Both the position numbers and the translations under genes were made by a program. The notes under the pieces were generated by a model, which saw only the letters and a list, made by a program, of their open reading frames with translations, did no database searches and had not been told where the DNA came from. From assembly GCA_030549495.1 (NCBI GenBank), contig JAUIRK010000753.1:186001-250000 (forward strand): a stretch of 64,000 nucleotides of DNA, read 5' to 3'. Shown piece by piece: positions 13,630 through 48,900 of this stretch; within the stretch, counting starts at the first letter, position 1; every line of letters starts with the position of its first letter. Source of the DNA: Nectonema munidae (Eukaryota; Nematomorpha; Nectonematoida; Nectonematidae).

Positions 13630-15325
13630 ACTGAAAACTGAGAACAAAAAATTTCATAAAATTAGCTTTGAAGAATCTTATAAGTTGCTTTCATTTAACG
13701 TTTGTAATAAAAAGATGATCTTTCATTAAGTTGTGTTTCACAAGGTGCATTGATCATTTTCTTATAGTAACCAGGAGAGATGACATTTTACATTTATCAC
13801 AGTACAATTTCGAAAAAATTCTAATACAAACCCTCATCCTATTCCTGTTTACTTTATACAAATTGAATCAGTCATCTTCAGCACAAAGTCTATATATACG
13901 AGTAAATCTTTCGCAATTCATGAAATATTTTTGTTGGAACATAATACTAGAATAACATATGTGTGCAAAGAATGTAAATCTCAAATCATCCCTCAAAAAT
14001 AATTCTGAAAAAAGTTTAAAAACAAAAAGCTCTTTGTTAAAATCCTTAACCAAAAAATTTTAAACCAAAATTTGAAATATAAATAATAATAATAATAGAA
14101 AAATTAATTTAAATCTGATCTTCTCATTGCACTTTTTCCAAGTAAAAAAGACATTATTATTTTTGAATAAAATTTAGGCTTACTCTTGATGGTTGTAAAA
14201 TATAAATCTTAAACTCAATGTAAACAAAAAATATAAATCTTTAACTCAATATATTTAACTTAATATAAACAGTTTTAGCGATCTGTTTAAAACTTCTTCT
14301 TTTTTTTTTAACTTTTTTTTTAATATTATCACCCATAGGTATAGAAGTAAAAAATAATAAGCAAAACTTTTTATTTTTTATAGCACACTTTTTATGTAAC
14401 ATATGGAAATAGTGGTTTTAAAATATTACAGGGTAAAATCAGTTTTATAGCATGAAATCATATCTTGTCAATTTCTTGAAACACGAAGTCCTATAAGTAA
14501 GTTGTTTTTTGTTTAAAAATTTTGCGTGTTTTTGGTGTAAATAAGCCTTAATTTTATCAACAAGCCTTAAAATACCATTTATACAAACCTTTACTGTAAA
14601 CCTTCGCTCGTTTTTACATGCAAATACTCAGCAAACTAAGTGGAATCCTAAATCGTTAGTTTTGAGCGTGATATGCTTTTACATTATTAAACTTAAAATT
14701 TTACGTCCAAAAAACTGTCCATTAAAAACGATTTCAATATATTAATCAATAGAATAATTAAATTTTTAATTGCTGAAAGAGAATGAATTTAACGGAAGGA
14801 TCATATGGTAGACAACTTACGAGTTTATAAAATAATCGGCAATGATGACACTAATTGTATGAATGTGTTACGAAGAATAATAATCGTGTAGTGCAGCGTA
14901 AAAGACAAGACAAAGTATATTTGTCAAGCCCATAGGGCAAACTTACGATTAATTGCTTCATTTTTCACAACTTTTCTCTACAATCGAAACCATTCACACA
15001 AATAACGTTACTCTGCCTTTACCAAGTTTCATCATTCAATAATAGGAAAGTTTAAGTAAGATAGATTTAGAATATACTAAGGGATGTTTATTACAGGTCA
15101 AATCCTTTTTGAGGCACTTGAAAGGTCCCCGAAAGCCCCTGTCCTATTAATTTTAATAGATTTTCTAGATGTTTTAATAAACAAGATGGCTTTTCATAGT
15201 AATTAACTCTATTTGTTATGAAATCTAATTTTGCATTAAGAAGCGTTTTGTACTGAACAAAAAAGTTAAATTTCAAACCAAGACGAAATGTGAATTTTAG
15301 GTCAATTCTTATTCTGTATAACTAA
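13630..15325. other. AT-rich stretch with no recognised gene
   Basis: There are short open frames on both strands around 13730-14050 and 15090-15280, but they overlap on opposite strands and have no family motif. No repeat family was recognised. Confidence 0.4.
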
Positions 15326-15329
15326 ATTC

Positions 15330-16509
<1,180 letters not shown>

Positions 16510-16980
16510 TACATTCAAAATCGCATCACTATTCTTATTATTATTACCTCAGTCATAAATCACATATAAATAAATTCATCGTCAATAATAATTAAAAATT
16601 AATAATTAAACTTTAATATTTTATTCATGTTTGGGTATTGAATAATTTGGAATCCTGGATCCCATGCATCCATTTTACTTTTCAAACTTCCTCCATTTTA
16701 ATTCGCCTACAAACGCAGTATTTCTCGATACGATTCAAATTAACCAATGAGATTATCAATCTTAATTATAAATCATTGATTTTGCCATTATTTTTACCAA
16801 TTATACCTTTCAATACTTTTGCTTCTGGCATACAATATCTTTTCATACTAGCACTACAACCACTAATCACAAAAATGCATTGTTTGTCGTCTCCGTTTTC
16901 AATTGACTTATTCCATGTAACAACCATTTACATATTTTTATTGCAAACTCTCAATCAACTTCATTTTCAATGCATTATAC

Positions 16981-17025
16981 TTTTTCTCTCTTTCTCTTTC
17001 TCTCTCTCTCTCTTTCTCTTGCTTT
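16981..17025. repeat. CT-rich microsatellite in the probable 5' region of the claudin-like gene
   Basis: A run of TTTCTCTC units lies about 200 bp upstream of the start codon at 17219. The interval 17026-17218 has higher GC than the surroundings and probably contains the transcription start and 5' untranslated region. No TATA box was clear. Confidence 0.7.
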
Positions 17026-17218
17026 TAGCAACTTTCTTCTTTTTAGTTCACCTTCTATTTCCTGAAATCCTCGCCCCTCAAACTTCTTCTTCCCAACCGC
17101 GAAAAGCAAAAACTTGAAAACTTCGCAGGCTACTAAGATCTCTCCTTCCATTCCTTCCTTTTCTACAAGGAAATCTTCCCAAGAGTTAAAGTCAGCGAGG
17201 GAACCTTGATGCGCTGTC

Positions 17219-41057
<23,839 letters not shown>

Positions 41058-43330
41058 AGGCGCTCATGTGGCAACGCGTCCACCTATCCCTCTTTTCCAT
41101 GTGTTGTTGTGGAAAGTTGTTGTGGATCCCAACTCGTATTCCATCCAATATTCTTGTTTTATGTTTTCTAACCCCAAAGTATTTGCAACTTGTTATGCCT
41201 TATATAATTTTATTAAATCGTGAAGAATGTCTAGAGCAGAATGCGTGGAGTGTATCGTTGTCGACATTATACATATACATATACATACATACATACATAC
41301 ATACACATATATATGCGCATTTTAACTCTGTTGTATGCGGATACAAATTACTTAGTTTTAAATCTGAATCATTATAAACCATAATAAACAATTACTTTTG
41401 ATATTCCTTCTTATATCGAACTTTCGAACACATATGGCAAATTAGCTTGAAGCAATTACAGCAGTGGCTCGCAAAGAAGGGATTCTTTTGAAATTCTTGG
41501 GAGACGCTGTAGAGCAAGTAGCGTATAGCAAGTATGCGCTTTTAATTTTTTTTCTGGAGTGAAGCAAAAAAAAGATGTTTTTGAAAATAAAAAAAGTTTA
41601 GATTCCGTTCGCACGTAAGTGAAGTTAGATTCATAAAATTAACAAATTCTCAAAAAAGATGCGCAAATGAGCGAGGTGTTGCGATTAGCAATGAAACAGT
41701 TGATCCTAATATCTTTAACTCTAAAATATTATTCTAATAACGTGACCTGAATCCAAATTGCTGCACATATGCCATAAAATTGATAAATCATTCATGAATA
41801 ATAATAAATCAATAAATTTGCGAAATTTTGACCCCCTTATTAAACTTATCTTATTTTTCCTGCAACTATACCTATGTGGGCCGTAAAAGAAGAAGATGAG
41901 TCTGTAGTGGAGAACCATTGGGTATAGAGGCATAACATATGACAAAATAGTAAACAGTTTGGAGACTTAGAAAGCTACAAAGGAAGATTGAAACCTTTAT
42001 CCAATCTTCTGTTTTACGCATATTAAGGAAAGATGCATGATGAAACAAAATATCGGGGTTGTTAGAGTTGGCATTTGTGACAGAATTCTATGAAGAGATC
42101 AAAGATTTCGTAAGAATAAGTTTGGCACAAGGCTATTTTCTCGAATTGGAGATGTGTAAAGAAAATAAAAGGAATTTTCTCATTTCATTTAATAAATATG
42201 AAAAACACGAACAACTTATTTTTATTAATTATTTAGTCGAACAGTTGATTGAAATTTTTACCGTTTTTCATTTTTCTTTATTTATTTTTAGTTTATTTTA
42301 GAATGACAAAATAGAATGAAAAAAAAATTTAGAATTAAAAAACAAAACAAAATTTAATTAAAAAAGACAAAGTTGTATTAGAAAATTTAAAATTTAAAAA
42401 AGACAAAATATAATTGAAGAAAGAGAACTTAGAAAAAAAGTAAAAAAATAATTTGAATTGAAAAAACACAAATAGAAGTAACAAATGAAAATTTAAAATG
42501 AAAAAAGACAAAATGAAAGTTAAAATGGTCTAAACACATATGTAGAAGTTGACGATAAATCGAGTATGACAACTTGATTGAAATAAATATTCACTTGTAG
42601 TCCGAAAAATTCTTTTGTTAGTTTTTTGATATGTCCAAGAGTTTGGAAGTTAATTAGCTATTTCTTCAATAAATAATAAAAAAAAAAGGTTTTTCATTAG
42701 GCAAAAAACTCGTTTGACCAATTGTATACTTACAAAAAAAATCATTTACCTCATTTTGCAAACACTCAGTTCTCTTCTCTATAAATCTGATCTTATCAAG
42801 AAAATGAGAATTATCAAAGTTCATGAAATATCTACATCTTGCGTCAAAACATATGTGCTACTTGCTCTACTTTATGTTTTGTTTAAAGTTGACATTTAAT
42901 ATTTTTTCACAATTTTATTAAACTTAAAAAACACAAATGGTATAAAATATGGAGGTAAGCAAGAAGTATAATATAAAAGATTTTTGACGGAGAAATGGAA
43001 AAAAGCAAAGTTCTGTTCTTTCAAAAAATACTGGATGAAAAAAGTATTGAAAATTCTTGTAAAAATTACAGCGCTCTTGGCAAAGAATTGAATATATCTA
43101 TCTATATGTATATATATATGTGTATATATATATATCCATTTTCCTCATCACATTCATAATTTAGAATACAAGAAGTTTATGATGGGTGATGGTATAAATG
43201 TTGTTAAATGTCAAAAGTAGAATTCACAAGGGGATGACAGAACATCTTGAAAGAGCTTCAAAGACATACTGAAAAGGAAAGACATTGAATATGAAGATGA
43301 AAATCTTTCAAACGCAACAACAAATCTTCC
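41058..43330. other. Gap between two convergent genes
   Basis: A likely polyadenylation signal for the claudin-like gene, AATAAA, lies at 41383-41388, about 325 bp past its stop. A TTTATT at 42913-42918 could be the reverse-strand AATAAA for the carbonic anhydrase-like gene if translation reaches 43335. An ATACATAC microsatellite is at 41270-41315 and a TATATG-type run at about 43105-43135. A diverged AAAAAAGACAAAAT repeat run lies at about 42310-42530. Confidence 0.5.
42310..42530. repeat. Diverged run of the AAAAAAGACAAA repeat
   Basis: Several imperfect units of about 20 bp contain GAATTGAAAAAAGACAAA-like words. It is the same family as the foldback array at 18590-18805 but in one orientation only. 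Confidence 0.5.
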
Positions 43331-43334
43331 AAAA

Positions 43335-44624
43335 TCAAACTTTTTCCAACGCCGAACCTTTATCACTCTTTTTGATTGCACGATCCTTTTGGTTGCGGTT
43401 TTCTCCTAATATGCGCAAAATTCGTTTGATGTGATTTCTCAAAGCCGTGGTAGGAGAGCTTTTGCCGGACGGCCTTTCACCAAGTCCCTGCGTTGTGAAG
43501 ATGAAGCTTTGTGTGGTACCATTGCCACTACTGGATTTTTTGGAAAAAGAAGAAGAAGAAAAATGGACTTCAAAGCGAAGTTGAAGCGCGGAGGGAGATT
43601 TTGGCGCCCCTTTTTGCTTGGCGGATTTGTTTTTGGCGGAGGAATCTACATCCGCTTTATCACGTATCATTTCAATCTTCATTGACTCCACATCCTGAGC
43701 ATTGATGACCGGCTTACGCCGCCCACTTTTATTCTTGCGCACTGATTTTCCCCTCTTTTCCTTTCTAACTTCCTCTTTTTCTTTCTTTCCCTGAAGATTG
43801 GATCCTTCATTCTTCTTCTTCTTCTGTTTCTTCAACGAAATGGTAGCGTCTGTTTTCTCTTCTTTTTCGTCTTCTCTCTTTCGTGTTTCATCCTGGCTGC
43901 CAACGTTCTCTTTTATCTTTCCGCCTTCTTTCTTGTTCAAAGCAACAGATTCCTCTTCTTTCTTCTCTTTCTTCTTGACAGGAATTATTTTTGGAATTTT
44001 TCTGAATTCCTGGTTCACATTTGCTAAAATATTTTTAATTTCTTCCCTTTTAACACCATCTTTCATGATTTCAACAAAATTGTCAACTTCCTTCTCTTTG
44101 AGTTTCTCAGCTGAACTGTCTTTTTCGGCAAATACTTTGAATTTCTCCATATCTTTTTTCGAAAAATCAGAAAAATCATTCAAATTTTCTTGGCTCTTCA
44201 CAACAAAGGAGTTTTTTTCATACTTCTTTAGCTTTTGCCTTTTCTCTTTATGTGTTTTTTGTCTTTTTATTTGGACGTTTGTTAAATCCTCTTCAAGCCC
44301 AAGTTTCTTCATTGCTTCGTCGGAATTAGTAGTTCCATTCTCCAAAAGACTCACCTTCTTGATCGAATCCTCTAAATCTTTCAAATTTTTATTCAATATA
44401 TTTATGACACTGTATTCACTCAATTGAATATCATCGTCATTTTCATCAACGTCATCATCATCATCCCCTTCATCATCAGTATGTCTTTGATTTTTAATTG
44501 ACCTAACCAAATCATCATCATCATCATTCACTTCATCATCATTATGTCTTTGATTTTTAATTGACCTAATCAAATCATCATCATCATCCACTTCATCATC
44601 ATGATTTTTAATTGACCTAACCAA
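43335..44624 (-). CDS. Continuation frame of the charged tail (about 430 residues, frame-shifted)
   Basis: An open frame in another phase begins inside the GAT-rich end of the preceding frame. It carries three units of DDDDDLVRSIKNQRHNDDE type, then a long Lys/Glu-rich region (KKEKKEEE, KKQKKKKNEGSN, KEKRGKSVRKNKSGRRK). It ends in a less charged block (SALQLRFEVHFSSSSFSKKS and TTQSFIFTTQGLGERPSGK) before the stop at 43335. Composition and repeat content match the tail of the carbonic anhydrase-like protein. A 4-bp duplication at about 44622-44630 is what separates the two frames. It may be a true allele, an assembly error, or hide a short splice. It has no convincing start of its own (poly-Met from GAT-array ATGs). 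Confidence 0.6.
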   Translation of the reverse strand: MVRSIKNHDDEVDDDDDLIRSIKNQRHNDDEVNDDDDDLVRSIKNQRHTDDEGDDDDDVDENDDDIQLSEYSVINILNKNLKDLEDSIKKVSLLENGTTNSDEAMKKLGLEEDLTNVQIKRQKTHKEKRQKLKKYEKNSFVVKSQENLNDFSDFSKKDMEKFKVFAEKDSSAEKLKEKEVDNFVEIMKDGVKREEIKNILANVNQEFRKIPKIIPVKKKEKKEEESVALNKKEGGKIKENVGSQDETRKREDEKEEKTDATISLKKQKKKKNEGSNLQGKKEKEEVRKEKRGKSVRKNKSGRRKPVINAQDVESMKIEMIRDKADVDSSAKNKSAKQKGAPKSPSALQLRFEVHFSSSSFSKKSSSGNGTTQSFIFTTQGLGERPSGKSSPTTALRNHIKRILRILGENRNQKDRAIKKSDKGSALEKV

Positions 44625-44660
44625 ATCAATCATCATCATCATCTTCTTTTTCTTCTACTT
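44440..44660 (-). repeat. Coding GAT-rich minisatellite (units of 63 and 51 bp)
   Basis: The block GATTTTTAATTGACCTAACC recurs on the plus strand at 44489, 44552 and 44603, each followed by an ATC run that codes for poly-Asp on the minus strand. Spacings of 63 and 51 bp are multiples of three, so the array kept the reading frame. The third unit has an extra ATCA (CAAATCAATC instead of CAAATC), which causes the frame change. Confidence 0.85.
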
Positions 44661-45978
44661 CATCATCATCACCTTCTTCATCATCACTGCTTCGACTATT
44701 TTCTTCAGATTCTTCAGCTTCTTCAGTTTTTTCTTCTACTAAACCTTTGTCCGTATTATTATTGTTGTTACTGTTAACAGCATCCACAATATCTTTTTCC
44801 GGGACAGAACTTTTTGCTTCATCATCACTTGTGGCTTGAGCAGGATCTACTTCTGCAATGGCCTGTTTAATCACGAATTCTTCAATGGCTTCAATCGTTC
44901 CTTTCTTATCATTTTCATTTCTTAAACTTTTTTCAGGAGCTACTTTCAATTTTTTTTCTTTCACAACTTTTTTTTCTTCCGGTAACTTCTCCTCATCGCC
45001 TGAGCTTTCCTTCTTTTCGGAGAAAAGATTTCTTATGACGACTTTGGGGCTTGCATTTTCACTTTCTGCACCCGCGTCCTTGTCTTTCTCTTGAAGGGCG
45101 TCTGCAGAAGTTTCTTTAGACTGATCAGAGGATTTACTCTTCTCTGCGAGAGAAACCTTCTTCGAATCACTACTTTCTTTTTGAGTGGAATCTTCTTTTG
45201 AAACTTCCTTGTTCTCATTTCTTACAACCACTTCTTCTTTGGTCGCTTTCTTGACTTTTGTTTCAAGAGAATTTTTCGAAGAATCTTCTGATATTTCTTT
45301 TGGATTCTTATTATCACTTTCTTTGGAACTTTTTTCACTCACATTTTTTTCAGAACTTTCATTAATCAATACTCCCGCCTGCTCTTCCTCCTTCTCTGAA
45401 GAGGAATCTTGAACTGACTGCTTTGATACACTCTCTTTCTTCTTTGCTAAATGTTGATCTTCTGAAGAAAGCTTTTGGATCTCTTCTTGTTCCAAGGATT
45501 TCTCATTCTTTTTGTCTCCTGTTTTTACCTTCTTCTCTTCCTCAATAGCGCGTTCACCTGATTTCTTGTCGCTTGGTTCATTCAAATTATCCCCATCTCC
45601 GTCTTTCAAAATCTCTTTAACCTTTTTCTTCAATTTTTGAGTATTTGACACAACTTTTGAATTCTCTTTTTCACTTTTCTCATATTGCTCTTTCTTCTCT
45701 TCCTTATTTTTGCCTTGCACTCCAAAATCTCTGGTGTTCTCGATAGGATTATCATTTCCATGTTCAGAAGTGACATACTCAACCACTCTCTCGTTGATTG
45801 GCTGAGTGTTTCGGAGATTGGAAAGCATCATGTATGGAATGCCATTCAAAGTTCCTATCAATTTGCGGAAAAAGACTATTTGTTTGGGACTCACGTACAC
45901 TAGATTCTTCAAGACATTCCAGCGAACGTTTGGCTGGCAAGGAGGAGTCGTCAGGGAACCGTTGTATCGATAGAAATT
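44626..45978 (-). CDS. Carbonic anhydrase-like gene, coding exon 5 (domain end plus charged tail)
   Basis: It begins after CCTTTTTAG with NFYRYNGSLTTPPCQPNVRW. It completes the carbonic anhydrase fold at NLRNTQPINERVVEYV and then runs for about 380 residues of Lys/Glu/Ser/Asp-rich sequence without globular domains. Many SSEKEEE-, KEVSKED- and KSSDQSKE-type words recur without a fixed period. The frame ends in EEGDDDEVEEKEDDDDD and TGA at 44626. Confidence 0.86.
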   Translation of the reverse strand, partial: NFYRYNGSLTTPPCQPNVRWNVLKNLVYVSPKQIVFFRKLIGTLNGIPYMMLSNLRNTQPINERVVEYVTSEHGNDNPIENTRDFGVQGKNKEEKKEQYEKSEKENSKVVSNTQKLKKKVKEILKDGDGDNLNEPSDKKSGERAIEEEKKVKTGDKKNEKSLEQEEIQKLSSEDQHLAKKKESVSKQSVQDSSSEKEEEQAGVLINESSEKNVSEKSSKESDNKNPKEISEDSSKNSLETKVKKATKEEVVVRNENKEVSKEDSTQKESSDSKKVSLAEKSKSSDQSKETSADALQEKDKDAGAESENASPKVVIRNLFSEKKESSGDEEKLPEEKKVVKEKKLKVAPEKSLRNENDKKGTIEAIEEFVIKQAIAEVDPAQATSDDEAKSSVPEKDIVDAVNSNNNNNTDKGLVEEKTEEAEESEENSRSSDDEEGDDDEVEEKEDDDDD

Positions 45979-48900
45979 CTAAAAAGGAAATATCATTAAA
46001 AAGGCGAGAAAAGTTACTAACAAACCTATGGAACACAATTTTGATATATTTTCAAACAAAAAGTTGCGTAGACTTATGTTCCATGGAAATAAGCAAATTG
46101 CAAATTGCGACAAAAAATAATTACATTTAGGGAAAAAGAAACATTTTAATATAATTAGTAAGATAGACAGTCGGTTTGGATCATTGCCTTAAGTCAAAGA
46201 AGACACTCGGCTAGTTAAATTAAGTTAAAGGACGTTGAACTCTATTTTTTTCCCTTCAACATTTTGTCATATCCCAAGAAGTCCATATTCATGCTGTCCT
46301 CTTCAACAACCCACAACACCTTTAACACTTTCCATTGTTTTATTAAAATTCAATAAAACAATGGCATTGTAGATATTCAAATTCAATTGAAATATAATCG
46401 TTTTATAGATTCCGCGAACTACATAGTCAAATGAGAGATCAAATTTCCTAAGAACGAATTTTCTGAGAGAAAGTTTTCCTTATGTTCAAATTTATTCACG
46501 CCTTCCAATACCTTTGCTACTTGGCTTCATCATTGTCAAGTTGTCGTTTAAAACATTTAAGATTTTACTTCATCATCATGCTATTGATTATATTTTTTTC
46601 CAATTTTTTATGTTTTTTTTTCAAAACTCCACAAAACCTTTTTGTGGAGTTTCCCAATATCCTTCTCAAATTACACTTTTTTACTACTCTTTCACTCTCC
46701 GTTATCCTCCAAGCCATTATGCATTCTTCAATTCACTTTATCGAAAAAGATCGTTAAGGCGTGGGTATAAAGGTAAAGGTGGCGTGGGGTGTTTTCATCA
46801 AGAAGGCACAAGTGCTCTTCTTGCATCGAACTATGAAGAAGCTTGATCCGGGATCGCACTCAAGACCTTGAGTTATCGAAGCACAGTATCTAACCAACCT
46901 TACTCACACTCCTCTATGAAAAGCACCTAAAAAATGAACCTAATGTTCCTGAAATAAGATGTTCAATTTTGTTGAAGATAAAGACGATTTGAAAAAGAGG
47001 GAGAAAAACAAAAAAGGACTTGTTGAATATGGCTTAGCATTGCTAATAAAATGTAAATTGAACGTAATAAAAGAGAAACATTGTTATTGCCAATGCAAAA
47101 CAAATAGTTTGAATGTTTTTTATTAGAAAAAAATTTTTTTAATAAATAAATAAATTCTTAAATTTTTGAAATTTCCTTTTCCTAAAGTATGATCAAAGCT
47201 TTTTAAACTGAGGATAAAAACAGTCAATTCATATTGCAAACTTCAAAATTATAAACTTTCTATTTGAATTACTTTATCAAAAATTGTCAAGACAGAGAAT
47301 TTGTTGACAAATATTCAAAATTCAAGTAAAACTAGTCCATTTGCATTCCTCATATTAGTAATTCAAGCTGAGTATTGAAAGTTTGGCGAATTTGGATAGT
47401 AAACGTTACCTTTGAACATATTTTTTGTTGAATTCTATTTGGATCAAGTATCTGTAAATAGTAAAGTTTCAAAAAAGTTTCATTTGAAAAAATTGCTTGA
47501 ATGAATGGAATTAAAATAATATATTTTTCTATGTTAATTTTAAATTATAATTTTCATAAACGCATTTCACTTATACCTAAGTTTCATTTTCATAAACGCA
47601 TTTCACTTATCCCTAAGCTAAGACATAAAAATTGTTTTTAAATGTTTCAAACTATATTGTAAATGATCAAAATAATTTGCCTCATTATTTAGTAAGACTT
47701 GGAATAGATAACTAAATTTTGTTTTGCGCAATCAATTCCAGATCAGATAAAAATGTTTTATAACTGCTTCCATTTTAAAAAATATTTGATTGATGATTTA
47801 AAAAATAAATAAAAACTTTATATAAATTACAAAAAAAAAATTTTTTTTTAAGTAAACATACTTCTAATTCTGGCAAAATATCCTTCAAGTCTAATTCATT
47901 GAGGTGTATTTCTTTATCTAAAAATAATCAATAAAAAGAAAGAGATTAAACATAAATGCTATAAAGATTGCATTATTTTGTATTTAAGGTATATTAACAA
48001 TAATAACTTAATGATAGGACAAATAAAATAAATGACATTTGATTGATTGAATTAGCAAGTATATTAATTGGCTAATCCTTTTGATAAGTTGGACAAATTT
48101 TGTAAATGTATTAATATTTAGAATTATCTGCTTGAAGAAATCTAAAAAACATAAAATCATTTTCTTTCTTTTTTAAAATATTTTTCTTTAAGGATTTTGT
48201 TATGCCATATGAAAAGTTTCATATGATGTCTTAATTGTTGGAAAAATTTACCACTTGTACTTCATCTCTATTTCTTGAAAAATGCTCGATTACGCTTCAA
48301 ATAGTCAAAGCTTTCGTTTCAATGAATTAAAGCTTTCGTTTGATTTTTTTATGATCAAAGCTTTCGTTTGCAAGTATTTAGTTAGAGAATACAAGCACTT
48401 TTGGGTAAAGACAAATCAGAATATTAATGTAGATTTTGTACATGAATTATGCAGAAAAATATCACAATACTAAAGTAGTAATGGACATTAAAACGCGAAT
48501 TAATCACGAAACCTTATTTAAAAGGCGCAATTTTTTTGATACTTTCGTCAGTTTTACCTTTTTGTTGATGAGCGCTCTAACGAATTTATCAAAATGGAGT
48601 TTCGTGATAAATGCAAATATTACCATAAATCTGTGTATTCTTTTGTAGAATGCAAAAAGTTGACGCAACTCACAATTAGCATTTCTTTTACATCATGATT
48701 GCAATCCCTTATACACACAATTACTTTTTTCCATCTTTATTCCTGTTCGTTTCTTAAGTAAATATTCTTTGTGTGTCTATGCGAGTGTACCCCCTTTAAA
48801 CGTGGAAATGCGAGGCCTCTAAGCGAAATATTTTGGGATTGTAGAAAAGTCCAGAACTTGCAAAATTGTTTTGAAATTAATTTGGGTTAAATAATTTTCA

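Noticed and set aside
43798-44427. Phe/Ser-rich 209-codon frame on the plus strand
   Set aside because: It is the antisense shadow of the Lys/Glu-rich tail frame of the carbonic anhydrase-like gene.
45779-46036. 85-codon minus-strand frame over the exon 5 acceptor
   Set aside because: Wrong frame. The frame that gives the GSLTTPP motif starts at 45978.
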